A DNA stretch of 21,800 nt from HO2-45-28 sp964412115 (GCA_964412115.1 CAYPMM010000015.1:1-21800); one strand, 5' to 3'. Counted from the stretch's first letter, positions 1 to 6,656 are shown. A program made the numbers and translations. Notes: generated by a model from the sequence alone, not told the origin.

Positions 1-514
1 GGTAGCCTCCAACGCCAGGAATGGGCTCGTGGATCACATAGTACCATTCCCCTTTCGGCTGGTCCTTGTCGTGCCGTCGCAGATGCGGGCCGACTTCGGC
101 CGGACACAGATCACCGATCTCTTTGATGCGGCTTACGAGCTCGGTTGTGGTGTGCGTATTTTCGTCGCCGAAAAGATCGCGCACCCTTATCCACCCAAGC
201 TCCACATCTTTCGGCCTCTTCAGGAACTTGATTCGCTCCATGATGCTCTTCGCCCAATCGGAGACGTAGAAGCCCGCCTCTTCAAGGAGCTTTAGGAGCT
301 CGTCTTTTGAGAATCTTCCGATTCGGAGGGTCTCCTGGCGGATGAGCTTGAGCGCCCACGGATTCTCCTGGCGGAGAAACCTTTTGAGGGCCGTGAGCCA
401 CATCCCCCCGTTCTTTCCCCTCAACTTCTCCAGAAGATCGCAGAGCGTCCCAAGCGTTCCGGTCGGGGCGGTCGCGACCGTCTGTAAAACCTTGCCGAGC
501 ATGTTCTCTGACAT
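1..514 (-). CDS. Orphan protein, 5' part only (runs off left edge)
   Basis: Reading the minus strand from the ATG at 514-512 gives 171 codons without a stop before the window ends, so the gene is partial. The protein begins MSENMLGKVLQTVATAPTG and continues with predicted helices rich in Leu, Lys and Arg (for example WLTALKRFLRQENPWALKL). Near residues 100-120 is a WIRVRDLFGDENTHTTTEL segment. No signal peptide or membrane segment is seen. The start is supported by AAAGGAG (complement of 521-527) seven bases upstream and by a consensus promoter at 612-640. Codon use (AAG, GAG, CTC, CGC) and GC content differ clearly from the AAA/GAA-rich genes to the right, which suggests a separate history. 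I have a vague memory of similar repeated orphan families in Parcubacteria but cannot confirm it, and I assign no function. Confidence 0.8.
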   Translation of the reverse strand, partial: MSENMLGKVLQTVATAPTGTLGTLCDLLEKLRGKNGGMWLTALKRFLRQENPWALKLIRQETLRIGRFSKDELLKLLEEAGFYVSDWAKSIMERIKFLKRPKDVELGWIRVRDLFGDENTHTTTELVSRIKEIGDLCPAEVGPHLRRHDKDQPKGEWYYVIHEPIPGVGGY

Positions 515-529
515 GGTCAGCTCCTTTCT

Positions 530-542
530 CCGCCTATGGCGG
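530..542 (-). promoter_or_regulatory. Small hairpin beside the orphan gene's ribosome site
   Basis: CCGCC-TAT-GGCGG forms a 5-bp stem with a 3-base loop, directly upstream of the AAAGGAG at 521-527 in the roughly 90-base leader of the left-edge gene. It could influence ribosome access. It is short and may be chance. Confidence 0.3.
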
Positions 543-611
543 AATTTTGGCCCTATCCGGGTCCAGCCCAATGCAAGAGCCGTTCGGGCCATGTTTAAGA
601 ACTACGCTTGC

Positions 612-640
612 ATTATACACCCACCCTGTTCGTTTGTCAA
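612..640 (-). promoter_or_regulatory. Consensus promoter of the left-edge orphan gene
   Basis: On the minus strand TTGACA (complement of 635-640), a 17-base spacer and TATAAT (complement of 612-617) match the sigma-70 consensus exactly. The predicted start is near 605, giving a leader of about 90 bases before the ATG at 514. Confidence 0.85.
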
Positions 641-685
641 GTCCAGAAATTTGAAGGTGGCGCATAGGCCAAACGGCCAAACGGG

Positions 686-711
686 AAACGCCCCACACGG
701 GTGGGGCGTTT
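686..711 (-). terminator. Hairpin terminator downstream of doxX
   Basis: An 11-bp perfect stem (AAACGCCCCAC / GTGGGGCGTTT) encloses the loop ACGG. It lies 14 bases past the doxX stop and separates doxX from the promoter of the left-edge gene. The stem is A/T-ended and could work in both directions. The T-run is stronger on the plus side (GTTTTG at 712-717) than on the minus side. Two copies of CCAAACGG lie just beside it (669-684). Confidence 0.65.
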
Positions 712-724
712 GTTTTGTCGGCAA

Positions 725-1126
725 CTAAAAGGGTAAATCAATCGCATAGGCGCCGGCGCCCGTGAGCATAAGAGACAGCGCGATAACCAAAAGAAGCAAG
801 TCAAACTCGTAGCCGTTCACAAAGCCCGCGCGAAATTTAACTTTCCAAATCGCAACCAGCATATCAATTGCGAGAAGCATCGCCACAAGCTGTGTCGCAA
901 AGCCGAGAATAAGCGCGAGTCCGCCGAAAAACTCAACCGCGCCCACGACAAAAACCCAAAACTTGGCCGGTTTTACTCCGATTGAGTCAAAAAATCCGAC
1001 AGTCTGCGAAAATCCGCCAAAAAGCTTGGGGTATCCGTGCGCGACAAAAACCAAACCCAAAACAACGCGCAAAATAAACGGCGCGAAAAAAGAATAATCC
1101 AGCAATCCGGGAAAAATATTAAGCAT
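725..1126 (-). CDS. DoxX-family integral membrane protein
   Basis: The 133-residue protein consists almost entirely of four predicted membrane helices. The first carries the family's usual pattern, RVVLGLVFVAHGYPKLFG (residues 20-37). The later helices include FFGGLALILGFATQLVAMLLAIDMLVA in two adjoining parts and a C-terminal hydrophobic stretch. DoxX/DoxD-like proteins are small inner-membrane proteins linked in some bacteria to oxidative stress or thiol and quinone redox reactions; the exact role here is unknown. It lies 49 bases downstream of the alpha/beta hydrolase on the same strand and is probably co-transcribed. The gap between them is an A/T-rich repeat (1131-1168). No clear Shine-Dalgarno is seen. 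Confidence 0.88.
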   Translation of the reverse strand: MLNIFPGLLDYSFFAPFILRVVLGLVFVAHGYPKLFGGFSQTVGFFDSIGVKPAKFWVFVVGAVEFFGGLALILGFATQLVAMLLAIDMLVAIWKVKFRAGFVNGYEFDLLLLVIALSLMLTGAGAYAIDLPF

Positions 1127-1130
1127 ATCT

Positions 1131-1168
1131 TTTTTAATCTCTAACTTATAATACTTAACTTTTAACTA
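1131..1168. repeat. A/T-rich dispersed repeat between hydrolase and doxX
   Basis: On the minus strand this reads AGTTAAAAGTTAAGT then ATTATAAGTT then ATTAAAAAA. The block ATTATAAGTT-N4-ATTAAAAA recurs inside tsaE (15993-16027), and AGTTAAAAGTTAA recurs at the end of the Mur ligase gene (5317-5339). It fills most of the 49-base gap between two co-directional genes. Low complexity makes the relation likely rather than certain. Confidence 0.5.
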
Positions 1169-1175
1169 ATGACCT

Positions 1176-1826
1176 TTAAAATTTCTTGAACCAATCTATT
1201 ATATCACCCATCAAATCCGGGTGGGTTTGAAACAAATCCGTGCCGTGTCCGCCCGCCTCAAAAACTTTTATTTCCTTAAGCCCCGCGGAGCCGTCATAAA
1301 GATTTTGCGCCATTTCGTCCGCTCCTTTAATTCTATCATCTTTGGCGGCAACGAAAAACACTCCTTGTTCCGGCCTTACGCGCCCAACCAAAGGCAAGGT
1401 TTCAACTCCCCGATAGTTAAGGCCCGCGGAAAGTAAAACCGCCGCCGAAATTTTTTCAGATTCAGCCAAGTACCACAGCGCCAAATTAGCCCCGATTGAC
1501 GCCCCGGCCAAAAAAATTTTTGAGTGTCCCTCCGATATCTGAAAATCAACAGCCGCGCGGACGTCCATAATGCTTTTTTGAGTGTCCGAATCAGCGAAAT
1601 CGCGGTATCCGTCTGGACCCCCGTCGGATTCGCCGTGTCCCCTGAGGTCAATCGCAAGCGCCCCGAATCCCGACTCGCTCAGTTTCTCGGCAAAGCCCTT
1701 CCAGCTCTTGCGGTCAGCCGGCCTCATGTGTAAAAGCAAAACCGCAGGACCGCCTTCCGGCCCCGGGTAGTGATCCCCCGCTATATTCAGACCGTCGGCG
1801 GTTTTTAAATTGACGCTAACTGCCAT
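1176..1826 (-). CDS. Alpha/beta hydrolase (serine esterase/acylhydrolase type)
   Basis: The 216-residue protein has the alpha/beta hydrolase fold in order: strand plus oxyanion region VLLLHMRP (29-36), the turn DLRGHGESDGG (60-70), the nucleophile elbow GASIG with Ser110, an acid in AAKDD (Asp163 or Asp164) and the catalytic His194 in GGHGTDLF. The triad is complete, so it should be active. The sequence suggests a small dienelactone-hydrolase- or lysophospholipase-like enzyme, but the substrate cannot be read from it. There is no signal peptide, so it is probably cytoplasmic. The ATG at 1826 is preceded by A/T-rich sequence with TAAAAT five bases upstream and no Shine-Dalgarno, consistent with a leaderless start. 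It is transcribed away from the lamin-tail-like gene and reads toward doxX. Confidence 0.9.
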   Translation of the reverse strand: MAVSVNLKTADGLNIAGDHYPGPEGGPAVLLLHMRPADRKSWKGFAEKLSESGFGALAIDLRGHGESDGGPDGYRDFADSDTQKSIMDVRAAVDFQISEGHSKIFLAGASIGANLALWYLAESEKISAAVLLSAGLNYRGVETLPLVGRVRPEQGVFFVAAKDDRIKGADEMAQNLYDGSAGLKEIKVFEAGGHGTDLFQTHPDLMGDIIDWFKKF

Positions 1827-1850
1827 ATTTTTATTTTAGCAGATGAACTA

Positions 1851-1856
1851 TATACT
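1851..1856 (+). promoter_or_regulatory. -10 box TATACT just before the lamin-tail gene
   Basis: TATACT ends six bases before the ATG at 1863, so transcription would begin at or next to the start codon. There is no Shine-Dalgarno and no good -35 box at 16-18 bases. The minus-strand hydrolase starts from the same 36-base gap. Confidence 0.5.
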
Positions 1857-1862
1857 TAAAAA

Positions 1863-2669
1863 ATGAGCGATGTGGCCTGGGTAATAATAATAATATTGAT
1901 AGCGGCTTTTTTGTGGATCAGCGGAATCACCCTTTTCGAACCGCAAAGTCCGGAAACCGCGCCTTCGGCGCCAAACGCAACCGGCGGCGAAGTTTCAAAT
2001 GGCGCTCAAATCAGCGAGGCCAAACCCGCCTTCAGGGTCTATTCCTCAAACATCCGGACCGAAAAACCGGAGGAAGAATACATTGAAATCCAAGCCGACT
2101 ATTCAAACGGCAAAGAGGTAAATATAACCGGCTGGAAACTTCAAAACAGGGACGGAAAAATTTTTACCATACCCGCAGGCGCGAAACTGCCTTATACCGG
2201 ACGGGTAAACACCCAAGAAAATATCAAATTGGGGCCGGGCGAAAAAGCGATTGTGCTCACCGGAAAAAGCCCAATTGGAACAAGTTTTCGCCCGAATATT
2301 TGCACGGGCTATTTCAACCGGCTTTATGCGTTTAAACCCGGCCTGCAAGAAAATTGTCCGGCACCCGACAAAGAACCCGGGGTTGATGGCCAAAACAACG
2401 ACTGTTTTTCCTACCTGAAAACCCTGCCGAGATGCCAAGCGCCGATATTGTCCGGCGCTCCGTCAAACGTCAACTTCGCCTGCCGTGAATTTATTGACCA
2501 AAAACTAAACTACGCCGGCTGTGTTGAAACCCGTAAAAATGACCCCGGATTTTTCGCAAACGAGTGGCGCGTATATTTGGAGCAAGACAAAGAAATCTGG
2601 TCGGACATCCGCGAAACCATAAAACTTCTTGACCAAAATTCCAATTTAATTGCGGAAACGTCAATATAA
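1863..2669 (+). CDS. Membrane-anchored protein with lamin-tail-like domain
   Basis: The 268-residue protein has one N-terminal hydrophobic anchor (about residues 5-24, VAWVIIIILIAAFLW), then a Pro/Ala/Asn-rich linker to about residue 52. Next comes a beta-rich module with EEYIEIQADYSN, ITGWKLQNRDGKIFTIPAG and LGPGEKAIVLTG, the pattern of lamin-tail domains (edge strands, a WxL strand and a final xGExxxL turn). The C-terminal half has six cysteines (in NICTG, ENCPA, NDCFS, PRCQA, FACRE and AGCVE), which could form disulfides outside the membrane. In bacteria such domains occur on surface or secreted proteins; the function here is unknown. Its stop codon directly abuts the stop of the opposing SIMPL gene with no spacer. 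The shortness of the 5' gap supports the ATG at 1863. Confidence 0.72.
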   Translation: MSDVAWVIIIILIAAFLWISGITLFEPQSPETAPSAPNATGGEVSNGAQISEAKPAFRVYSSNIRTEKPEEEYIEIQADYSNGKEVNITGWKLQNRDGKIFTIPAGAKLPYTGRVNTQENIKLGPGEKAIVLTGKSPIGTSFRPNICTGYFNRLYAFKPGLQENCPAPDKEPGVDGQNNDCFSYLKTLPRCQAPILSGAPSNVNFACREFIDQKLNYAGCVETRKNDPGFFANEWRVYLEQDKEIWSDIRETIKLLDQNSNLIAETSI

Positions 2670-3461
2670 CTATCTAAGTTCAAAAGAGATATTTACGGTT
2701 GAAGTAATCTCGTTTTCTCCGGTCGGTATTGAAGGCGCCGATGATTTTTCAAAATCTCCGCCCACACCAAGCCCCGAAGCAAAACCGTATACAGGAACCG
2801 GACCGCCAAACTCGCTGAAAGATACAATGTCCCCCAGCCCCACTCCCAGGGTTTTAGCGAGAACAAAAGCTTCGGCTTTGGCGTCAGCAACCGCTTTTGC
2901 CCTGGCTTCCCGTTTCAGCGCCTCATCATTATCAACCCTAAAACGAAGGTCGCTTATTTCAATCGCGCCGAATTCGGTTACGCCATCTATGATGGCGCTC
3001 GCTTTTTTAAGATCGCGTATTTTAACTTCCAGAGTCTGGCGGACTTCATAACCCAAAAATTCTCTGCGGTTTTTTGGATAATCGTAGAGGGTGTTTATGT
3101 TATAAGAGAGCGTTTTTACGTCTTTTTCTTCAATTCCCGAGCTTGCCAGAAAATCGGTGACTTTATTTATTCTTACGGAAGCCTCATCCTGGGCCGAAGA
3201 CATGTCCGGAGATCCAGCCACGACCGACAAGCTGACCACTCCGATGTCAGGCCTAGCGAGAACTTTTCCTTCTCCTGAAACAGAAATTGTCGGTGCGGAA
3301 ATAGAAGGTCTGGTAAAAATTTTAACCTCGTTTAAAAACTTGGCGCCGACCCATAACGCAAGCACGGCCAATAAAACTATTAAAAAATAATATGCCGCCT
3401 CCGAGCGCGTCCATAATTCGCTTGACCAGAAAGAACTTTTGCCATTGGACACTTTAGTCAT
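2670..3461 (-). CDS. SIMPL-domain (DUF541/YggE-like) anchored protein
   Basis: The 263-residue protein has a short cytoplasmic N-terminus, one membrane helix (about 23-40, AYYFLIVLLAVLALWVGA) and then a SIMPL/DUF541 domain to the end. Typical features are the opening ISVSGEGKVLARPDIGVVSLSV (about 59-80, given here only as a recognisable region), the central VRQTLEVKIRDL strand, the helix ALKREARAKAVADAKAEA and the C-terminal strand STVNISFELR. Family members are periplasmic or membrane-bound and associated with stress resistance; biochemical activity is not established. It is divergent from metK across 45 A/T-rich bases containing overlapping -10-like boxes. It ends back to back with the lamin-tail gene (TAA at 2667-2669, TAG complement at 2670-2672), with no terminator between them. 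Confidence 0.87.
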   Translation of the reverse strand: MTKVSNGKSSFWSSELWTRSEAAYYFLIVLLAVLALWVGAKFLNEVKIFTRPSISAPTISVSGEGKVLARPDIGVVSLSVVAGSPDMSSAQDEASVRINKVTDFLASSGIEEKDVKTLSYNINTLYDYPKNRREFLGYEVRQTLEVKIRDLKKASAIIDGVTEFGAIEISDLRFRVDNDEALKREARAKAVADAKAEAFVLAKTLGVGLGDIVSFSEFGGPVPVYGFASGLGVGGDFEKSSAPSIPTGENEITSTVNISFELR

Positions 3462-3489
3462 CTGCGTTAAAATTAATTTAGTTAATAAT

Positions 3490-3495
3490 TATAAA
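3490..3495 (+). promoter_or_regulatory. -10 box TATAAA before metK
   Basis: TATAAA ends 11 bases before the metK ATG. The hexamer 17 bases upstream (TTAAAA) is a poor -35 box. Transcription would start about five bases before the ATG, so the mRNA is nearly leaderless. The complementary strand of the same bases reads TATAAT (3488-3493) facing the SIMPL gene. Confidence 0.45.
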
Positions 3496-3506
3496 TAAAT
3501 AATACA

Positions 3507-4586
3507 ATGCTTTCAAAAATTTATCCACACCGCACCGCCGAAAGCGTTACCGAGGGACATCCCGACAAAGTCTGCGACCAGATGGCCGACGCGCTTTTGG
3601 ACGAATTCCTTTCCAAGGACCCGAAAAGCAGAACAGCCATAGAAATCCTTGGTTCTCACGGCGATTTATTTATCGGCGGAGAGGTGACAAGCAAAGCCGA
3701 GGGGGTAGACGCGGCCGAAACGGCAAAGAAGATTTATCGCCAGATCGGTTACAACGAACCGATTAATACTGCGGTTAAAATCGCGCGGCAATCTCCCGAT
3801 ATAGCGCAAGGCGTTGATACCGGAGGCGCGGGAGACCAGGGTATAATGTACGGCTATGCCTGCAATGAAACAAAAGAACTGATGCCTCTGGCGGTTGTTA
3901 TGGCGCACGCATTGACACGCGGACTGGCGGAGTTGCGCCAAAATGACGCAGAAGCCGAAAAGATTCTGGGCCCGGACGGAAAAGCTCAAGTAAGTTTTGA
4001 AAAAGATAAATTAACGACTCTGCTTGTCTCAACCCAGCACACGGAAAGTGTGGGTCGTGACGAGTTAAAAGAATTTCTCGTCCGCAAACTTATCAATCCC
4101 CTTCTGATGAAACACGATTTGAACGAACCCGAAAATATTCTTGTAAACCCAACCGGCCGGTTTGTAATCGGCGGATTTGCCGGAGATTCGGGGCTTACCG
4201 GACGCAAAATTATGGTGGACACTTATTGCGGACTTGCTCCCCACGGAGGAGGCGCGTTTTCGGGAAAAGACCCGACAAAAGTTGACCGCTCGGCGGCGTA
4301 TATGGCCAGACACGCGGCAAAATCAGTGGTTGCTTCGGGCCTTGCCAAAGAGTGTTTGGTCAGCGTTGCCTACGCCATAGGCAAAGCGGAACCGTTAATG
4401 CTTTTCGCCAATACCTTTGACGACAACAGCGAAAAAGCGACAAAGTTGCTCAACGAAAAATTTGATTTCAGGCCAAAAGCGATTATTGAGTATTTGGATT
4501 TATTGCGCCCGATTTATTTCAAAACCGCCAGCTACGGCCACTTCGGCCGTCCCGAATTTTCCTGGGAAAAAACAAAAGAGCTCTAG
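3507..4586 (+). CDS. metK: S-adenosylmethionine synthetase
   Basis: MetK joins ATP and methionine to give S-adenosylmethionine, the methyl donor. The 359-residue protein is slightly shorter than the usual 380-400 but has all family signatures: ESVTEGHPDK near residues 12-21 with the catalytic His18, GAGDQGIMYGYA (ATP-binding hexapeptide GAGDQG, about 107-112) and the P-loop-like GGGAFSGKDPTKVDRSAAY (about 247-265). The C-terminus GHFGRPEFSWE is also typical. It stands alone between a divergent SIMPL gene and a convergent PIN-like gene. The stop codon lies inside the loop of its terminator (4574-4597). A retained metK suggests this cell makes its own S-adenosylmethionine if methionine is supplied. 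Confidence 0.97.
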   Translation: MLSKIYPHRTAESVTEGHPDKVCDQMADALLDEFLSKDPKSRTAIEILGSHGDLFIGGEVTSKAEGVDAAETAKKIYRQIGYNEPINTAVKIARQSPDIAQGVDTGGAGDQGIMYGYACNETKELMPLAVVMAHALTRGLAELRQNDAEAEKILGPDGKAQVSFEKDKLTTLLVSTQHTESVGRDELKEFLVRKLINPLLMKHDLNEPENILVNPTGRFVIGGFAGDSGLTGRKIMVDTYCGLAPHGGGAFSGKDPTKVDRSAAYMARHAAKSVVASGLAKECLVSVAYAIGKAEPLMLFANTFDDNSEKATKLLNEKFDFRPKAIIEYLDLLRPIYFKTASYGHFGRPEFSWEKTKEL

Positions 4587-4597
4587 CGAGCTCTTTT
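4574..4597. terminator. Bidirectional terminator overlapping the metK stop
   Basis: A perfect 10-bp stem AAAAGAGCTC / GAGCTCTTTT encloses the loop TAGC, which holds the metK stop codon. It has T-rich tails on both strands. It serves metK and also the opposing gene that ends at 4604. Confidence 0.85.
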
Positions 4598-4603
4598 TCG
4601 TTT

Positions 4604-5011
4604 TTATTCTATATTAAAAATACCGGTAAAACGCACTGGCCGCGGCTGGCAAGACAGGAACTTCAGAAAGTTAGCGACCGTTTCCAGGGCTATTTCGGTT
4701 AAAATTTTGCCTCCGGACGTAGACATAGGTATTTTTATTATGGAAATGGGGCTGAACAAAGAATATCCGGAGTCGTTTTCAAAATTACGGTCATGAGTAA
4801 GGATGAAGGCCTGCGCTCCGGGATGGTTTCGTCTGGCCTCTTTTTCAAAATGTCTTAAAACAATGTCGTCTTTTTCCCGGCTCAAGTTGTGTTTTAAGAA
4901 AACGACCTTCACGCCCTCTGCCGCCTTTTCAAGAATTTCCCTGGCCTTGTGCGAAACGTTTATATCAAAAAAAACGACTATCCGCGGACCGGAACTTTCG
5001 CCTGCGGCCAT
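4604..5011 (-). CDS. PIN-like (DUF5615-type) nuclease-fold protein
   Basis: The 135-residue protein matches the DUF5615 / Mut7-C-like PIN pattern. It has an N-terminal strand FFDIN with Asp16 and Asn18, an acidic pair in SREKDDIVL (Asp48, Asp49) followed by a helix, and a strand FILTHDRNF with Asp74. These acids normally bind the metal of PIN-type RNases. Relatives occur as presumed toxins, but no antitoxin-like gene sits next to it. The C-terminal 45 residues (from about IKIPM) have no clear counterpart. I chose the internal ATG at 5011 because GGAG lies about five bases upstream; the frame remains open to an ATG at 5053, which lacks a ribosome site. The gene is convergent with metK. Confidence 0.62.
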   Translation of the reverse strand: MAAGESSGPRIVVFFDINVSHKAREILEKAAEGVKVVFLKHNLSREKDDIVLRHFEKEARRNHPGAQAFILTHDRNFENDSGYSLFSPISIIKIPMSTSGGKILTEIALETVANFLKFLSCQPRPVRFTGIFNIE

Positions 5012-5057
5012 TTCTTCTCCGGACAAATATAATCTTATTTCAAGATAACACAATCAA

Positions 5058-5080
5058 AAAGCCCCGCAAGGCGGGGCTTT
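5058..5080 (-). terminator. Terminator of the Mur ligase/CxxC-protein operon
   Basis: A perfect 10-bp stem AAAGCCCCGC / GCGGGGCTTT has the 3-base loop AAG. On the minus strand it continues into TTTTTG. It lies 19 bases beyond the stop of the 68-residue gene. Confidence 0.85.
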
Positions 5081-5098
5081 GGCGGCATTGAAGCCGGT

Positions 5099-5305
5099 TT
5101 AATCAAACCTGTTTTCGTCAAAATGCCTTTTTATTTCGGACTTAAGCATTTCAATATGCTTGTTGTCGTCCATTTCCATCTGTTTCCAGATGGTGCTGCA
5201 ATGCTCACAGCCCTTTGAGGTGTCCATATACTGCTTATATCTCCATACCCCGTCATTTTTTTCGGACAAAGAGTGTATTAAATCGTGATTGTGATCTTTT
5301 AACAT
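5099..5305 (-). CDS. Small helical CxxC protein, unknown function
   Basis: The 68-residue protein is predicted almost wholly helical and highly charged. It has two helix blocks, DLIHSLSEKNDGVWRYKQYM and WKQMEMDDNKHIEMLKSEI, joined by a GCEHCSTI turn with Cys33 and Cys36. The spacing of Glu and His (EMDDNKHIEML, HDLIHSLSE) faintly recalls ferritin-like or rubrerythrin-like helices, so a metal- or redox-linked role is possible but unproven. It follows the Mur ligase by 16 bases on the same strand, shares its terminator and is probably co-transcribed. The ribosome site is weak (AGAAATAAG before the ATG). Confidence 0.7.
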   Translation of the reverse strand: MLKDHNHDLIHSLSEKNDGVWRYKQYMDTSKGCEHCSTIWKQMEMDDNKHIEMLKSEIKRHFDENRFD

Positions 5306-5316
5306 CTTATTTCTAG

Positions 5317-5339
5317 TTTTTTTAACTTTTAACTATTTT
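5317..5339. repeat. A/T-rich repeat copy at the Mur ligase 3' end
   Basis: On the minus strand the block TAGTTAAAAGTTAA matches the hydrolase-doxX repeat at 1131-1168. Here it encodes the last residues (IVKS) and the stop of the Mur ligase, so the C-terminal tail may come from repeat sequence. Low complexity limits confidence. Confidence 0.4.
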
Positions 5340-6656
5340 CTCGACCTTTTCGTTATTTTCATTATAACTGTATAACGCCTCGCGGGCGATTTCGCGGTCG
5401 TCCCATGGGGTTTTTTGGCCATTCGGGCCCATGAGCCACGGCTCGGCGCCTTTGCCTGTGATGATTACAATGTCTCCCGCACTTGCGTCCATGACCGCTT
5501 TTCTAATCGCCTCTTTTCTGTCAAGAATTTCCAACACTCTGGGATTCGATCCCGGGGAATCCTGGGATCGAATCCCAGTAATGCCGCCAAGAACATCTTT
5601 AATAATTGCTTCTGGCTCTTCGTCATAAGGGTCTTCATTGGTTAGAATAATCTCGCCGCAAAATTCGGTGGCAATTTTACCCATCTCCGGCCTTTTCCAC
5701 TTGTCGCGTCCTCCGCCGGCTGAACCAAGAACGCAAATTAAACGCCCACCAGCCTCCTCAACACTCGGTGTTAAATCCCCAAAAACACCGAGTGTTTTCC
5801 CGGCTGGCGGGCGCAATGTTTCATAAACCTTGCGCAGAGCGTCGGGCGTGTGGGCGTAGTCAACCACGACCGCGAACGGTTCTTTTTGGACAAACTCCAT
5901 TCTGCCCGGAACTCCTTCAATTTTTTCCGAAGCGCGCAGAATTATTTCCGGCGAAACTCCGAGCGCTTCGGCTATTTTGGCGGCAGCGGCAAGGTTATAA
6001 AAGTTGAATTCTCCTGTCAGTTTTTCGTTTTTGGGCGCGTCTATTTTTGAATAAATTATTTTTTTGTCCGCTTCGTATTTCAAAAACTCTTGGGCCGACG
6101 GGTCGTCGCCGTTTATAATTATAGTTTTTGGCATATTAGATTTACGATAAGTTTTTGAAAGCATTGCAAAAACTTTTTCTTTCGCTTTGCGGTAGTTTTC
6201 AAACGAGCCATGCGACTCAATGTGTTCGGGCGTAATGTTGGTCAAAACCAAAATATCCCAGTCAATATTTTTGTGACGGAATTGTTTTATGCCTTCGGAT
6301 GTAATTTCCAAAATGGCGTGTGTGCAACCGGCCTTCAAAGCTCGGCGCAAAAATTTTTGCAGGAAAAATCTTCCGGGCATTGTCATTTTTAAGTCATTTT
6401 TCCGGACTTCATCGCCCACTCTGAAATAGACCGACGAAATTGACGCTGTTTTTACTCCACCCGAACGCAAAATCTGCGCAACAAATTCAACAACGCTCGT
6501 TTTTCCATTCGTGCCTGTAACGCCGACGACAACCATCTTTCTTGACGGCCGGCCATAAAAAATAACGTACATAACCGAAAACAGCCAATGATAAATCGGC
6601 CTCAAAAAATCCAAAACCGGCCCCGGAACAACTTTTTTTATAAAACTTAAAATCAT
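5322..6656 (-). CDS. murE: Mur ligase, MurE type (UDP-MurNAc-peptide amino acid ligase)
   Basis: This ATP-dependent ligase should add the third residue of the peptidoglycan stem peptide. Of 444 residues, the first 40 contain a hydrophobic stretch (IYHWLFSVMYVIFYG, 21-35) instead of the usual MurE UDP-binding domain. Then come the P-loop VTGTNGKTS (46-54), LTNITPEHIESHG with the metal/ATP region, PGRMEF and VDYAHTPDAL. After these are CVLGSAGGGRDKWKRPEMG (308-326) and ITGKGAEPW near the C-terminus. The amino-acid-selecting motif is NEDPYDEEP (340-348), not the DNPR typical of diaminopimelate enzymes, so the substrate is uncertain. Two segments, about 286-303 and 360-373, are extra relative to the family and are encoded by palindromes (5743-5813 and 5539-5578). 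The frame stays open, so the gene is probably functional. It leads an operon with the 68-residue gene. Confidence 0.9.
   Translation of the reverse strand: MILSFIKKVVPGPVLDFLRPIYHWLFSVMYVIFYGRPSRKMVVVGVTGTNGKTSVVEFVAQILRSGGVKTASISSVYFRVGDEVRKNDLKMTMPGRFFLQKFLRRALKAGCTHAILEITSEGIKQFRHKNIDWDILVLTNITPEHIESHGSFENYRKAKEKVFAMLSKTYRKSNMPKTIIINGDDPSAQEFLKYEADKKIIYSKIDAPKNEKLTGEFNFYNLAAAAKIAEALGVSPEIILRASEKIEGVPGRMEFVQKEPFAVVVDYAHTPDALRKVYETLRPPAGKTLGVFGDLTPSVEEAGGRLICVLGSAGGGRDKWKRPEMGKIATEFCGEIILTNEDPYDEEPEAIIKDVLGGITGIRSQDSPGSNPRVLEILDRKEAIRKAVMDASAGDIVIITGKGAEPWLMGPNGQKTPWDDREIAREALYSYNENNEKVEKIVKS
5539..5578. repeat. Perfect inverted repeat inserted in murE (site 2)
   Basis: CTGGGATTCGATCCC (5539-5553) and GGGATCGAATCCCAG (5564-5578) are perfect 15-bp inverted repeats around a 10-base loop. 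The element encodes residues about 360-373 (TGIRSQDSPGSNPR), in a place where MurE proteins have a variable loop before the DRKEAI helix. The length keeps the frame open. The arms look loosely like a tRNA T-arm, but no tRNA is present. Confidence 0.85.
5743..5813. repeat. Nested inverted repeat inserted in murE (site 1)
   Basis: The inner arms AACACTCGGTGTT (5760-5772) and AACACCGAGTGTT (5784-5796) are perfect 13-bp inverted repeats. The outer arms CGCCCACCAGCC (5743-5754) and GGCTGGCGGGCG (5802-5813) pair at 11 of 12 positions. The whole 71 bases could fold into one long cruciform or hairpin. It encodes residues about 282-305, including the extra GKTLGVFGDLTPSVEEAG just before the conserved GRLICVLG strand of the ligase. 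Confidence 0.85.

Noticed and set aside
342..728. A 128-codon plus-strand ORF near the left end.
   Set aside because: It crosses the minus-strand gene start, its consensus promoter and the terminator hairpin, and has no ribosome site.
4604..5011. Toxin-antitoxin pair around the PIN-like gene.
   Set aside because: No small antitoxin-like gene is adjacent on the same strand; upstream is a terminator, downstream is convergent metK.
5539..5578. Possible tRNA T-arm, because the arms contain GATTCGATCC-like sequence.
   Set aside because: No acceptor, D or anticodon arms surround it, and the whole lies in the open Mur ligase frame.
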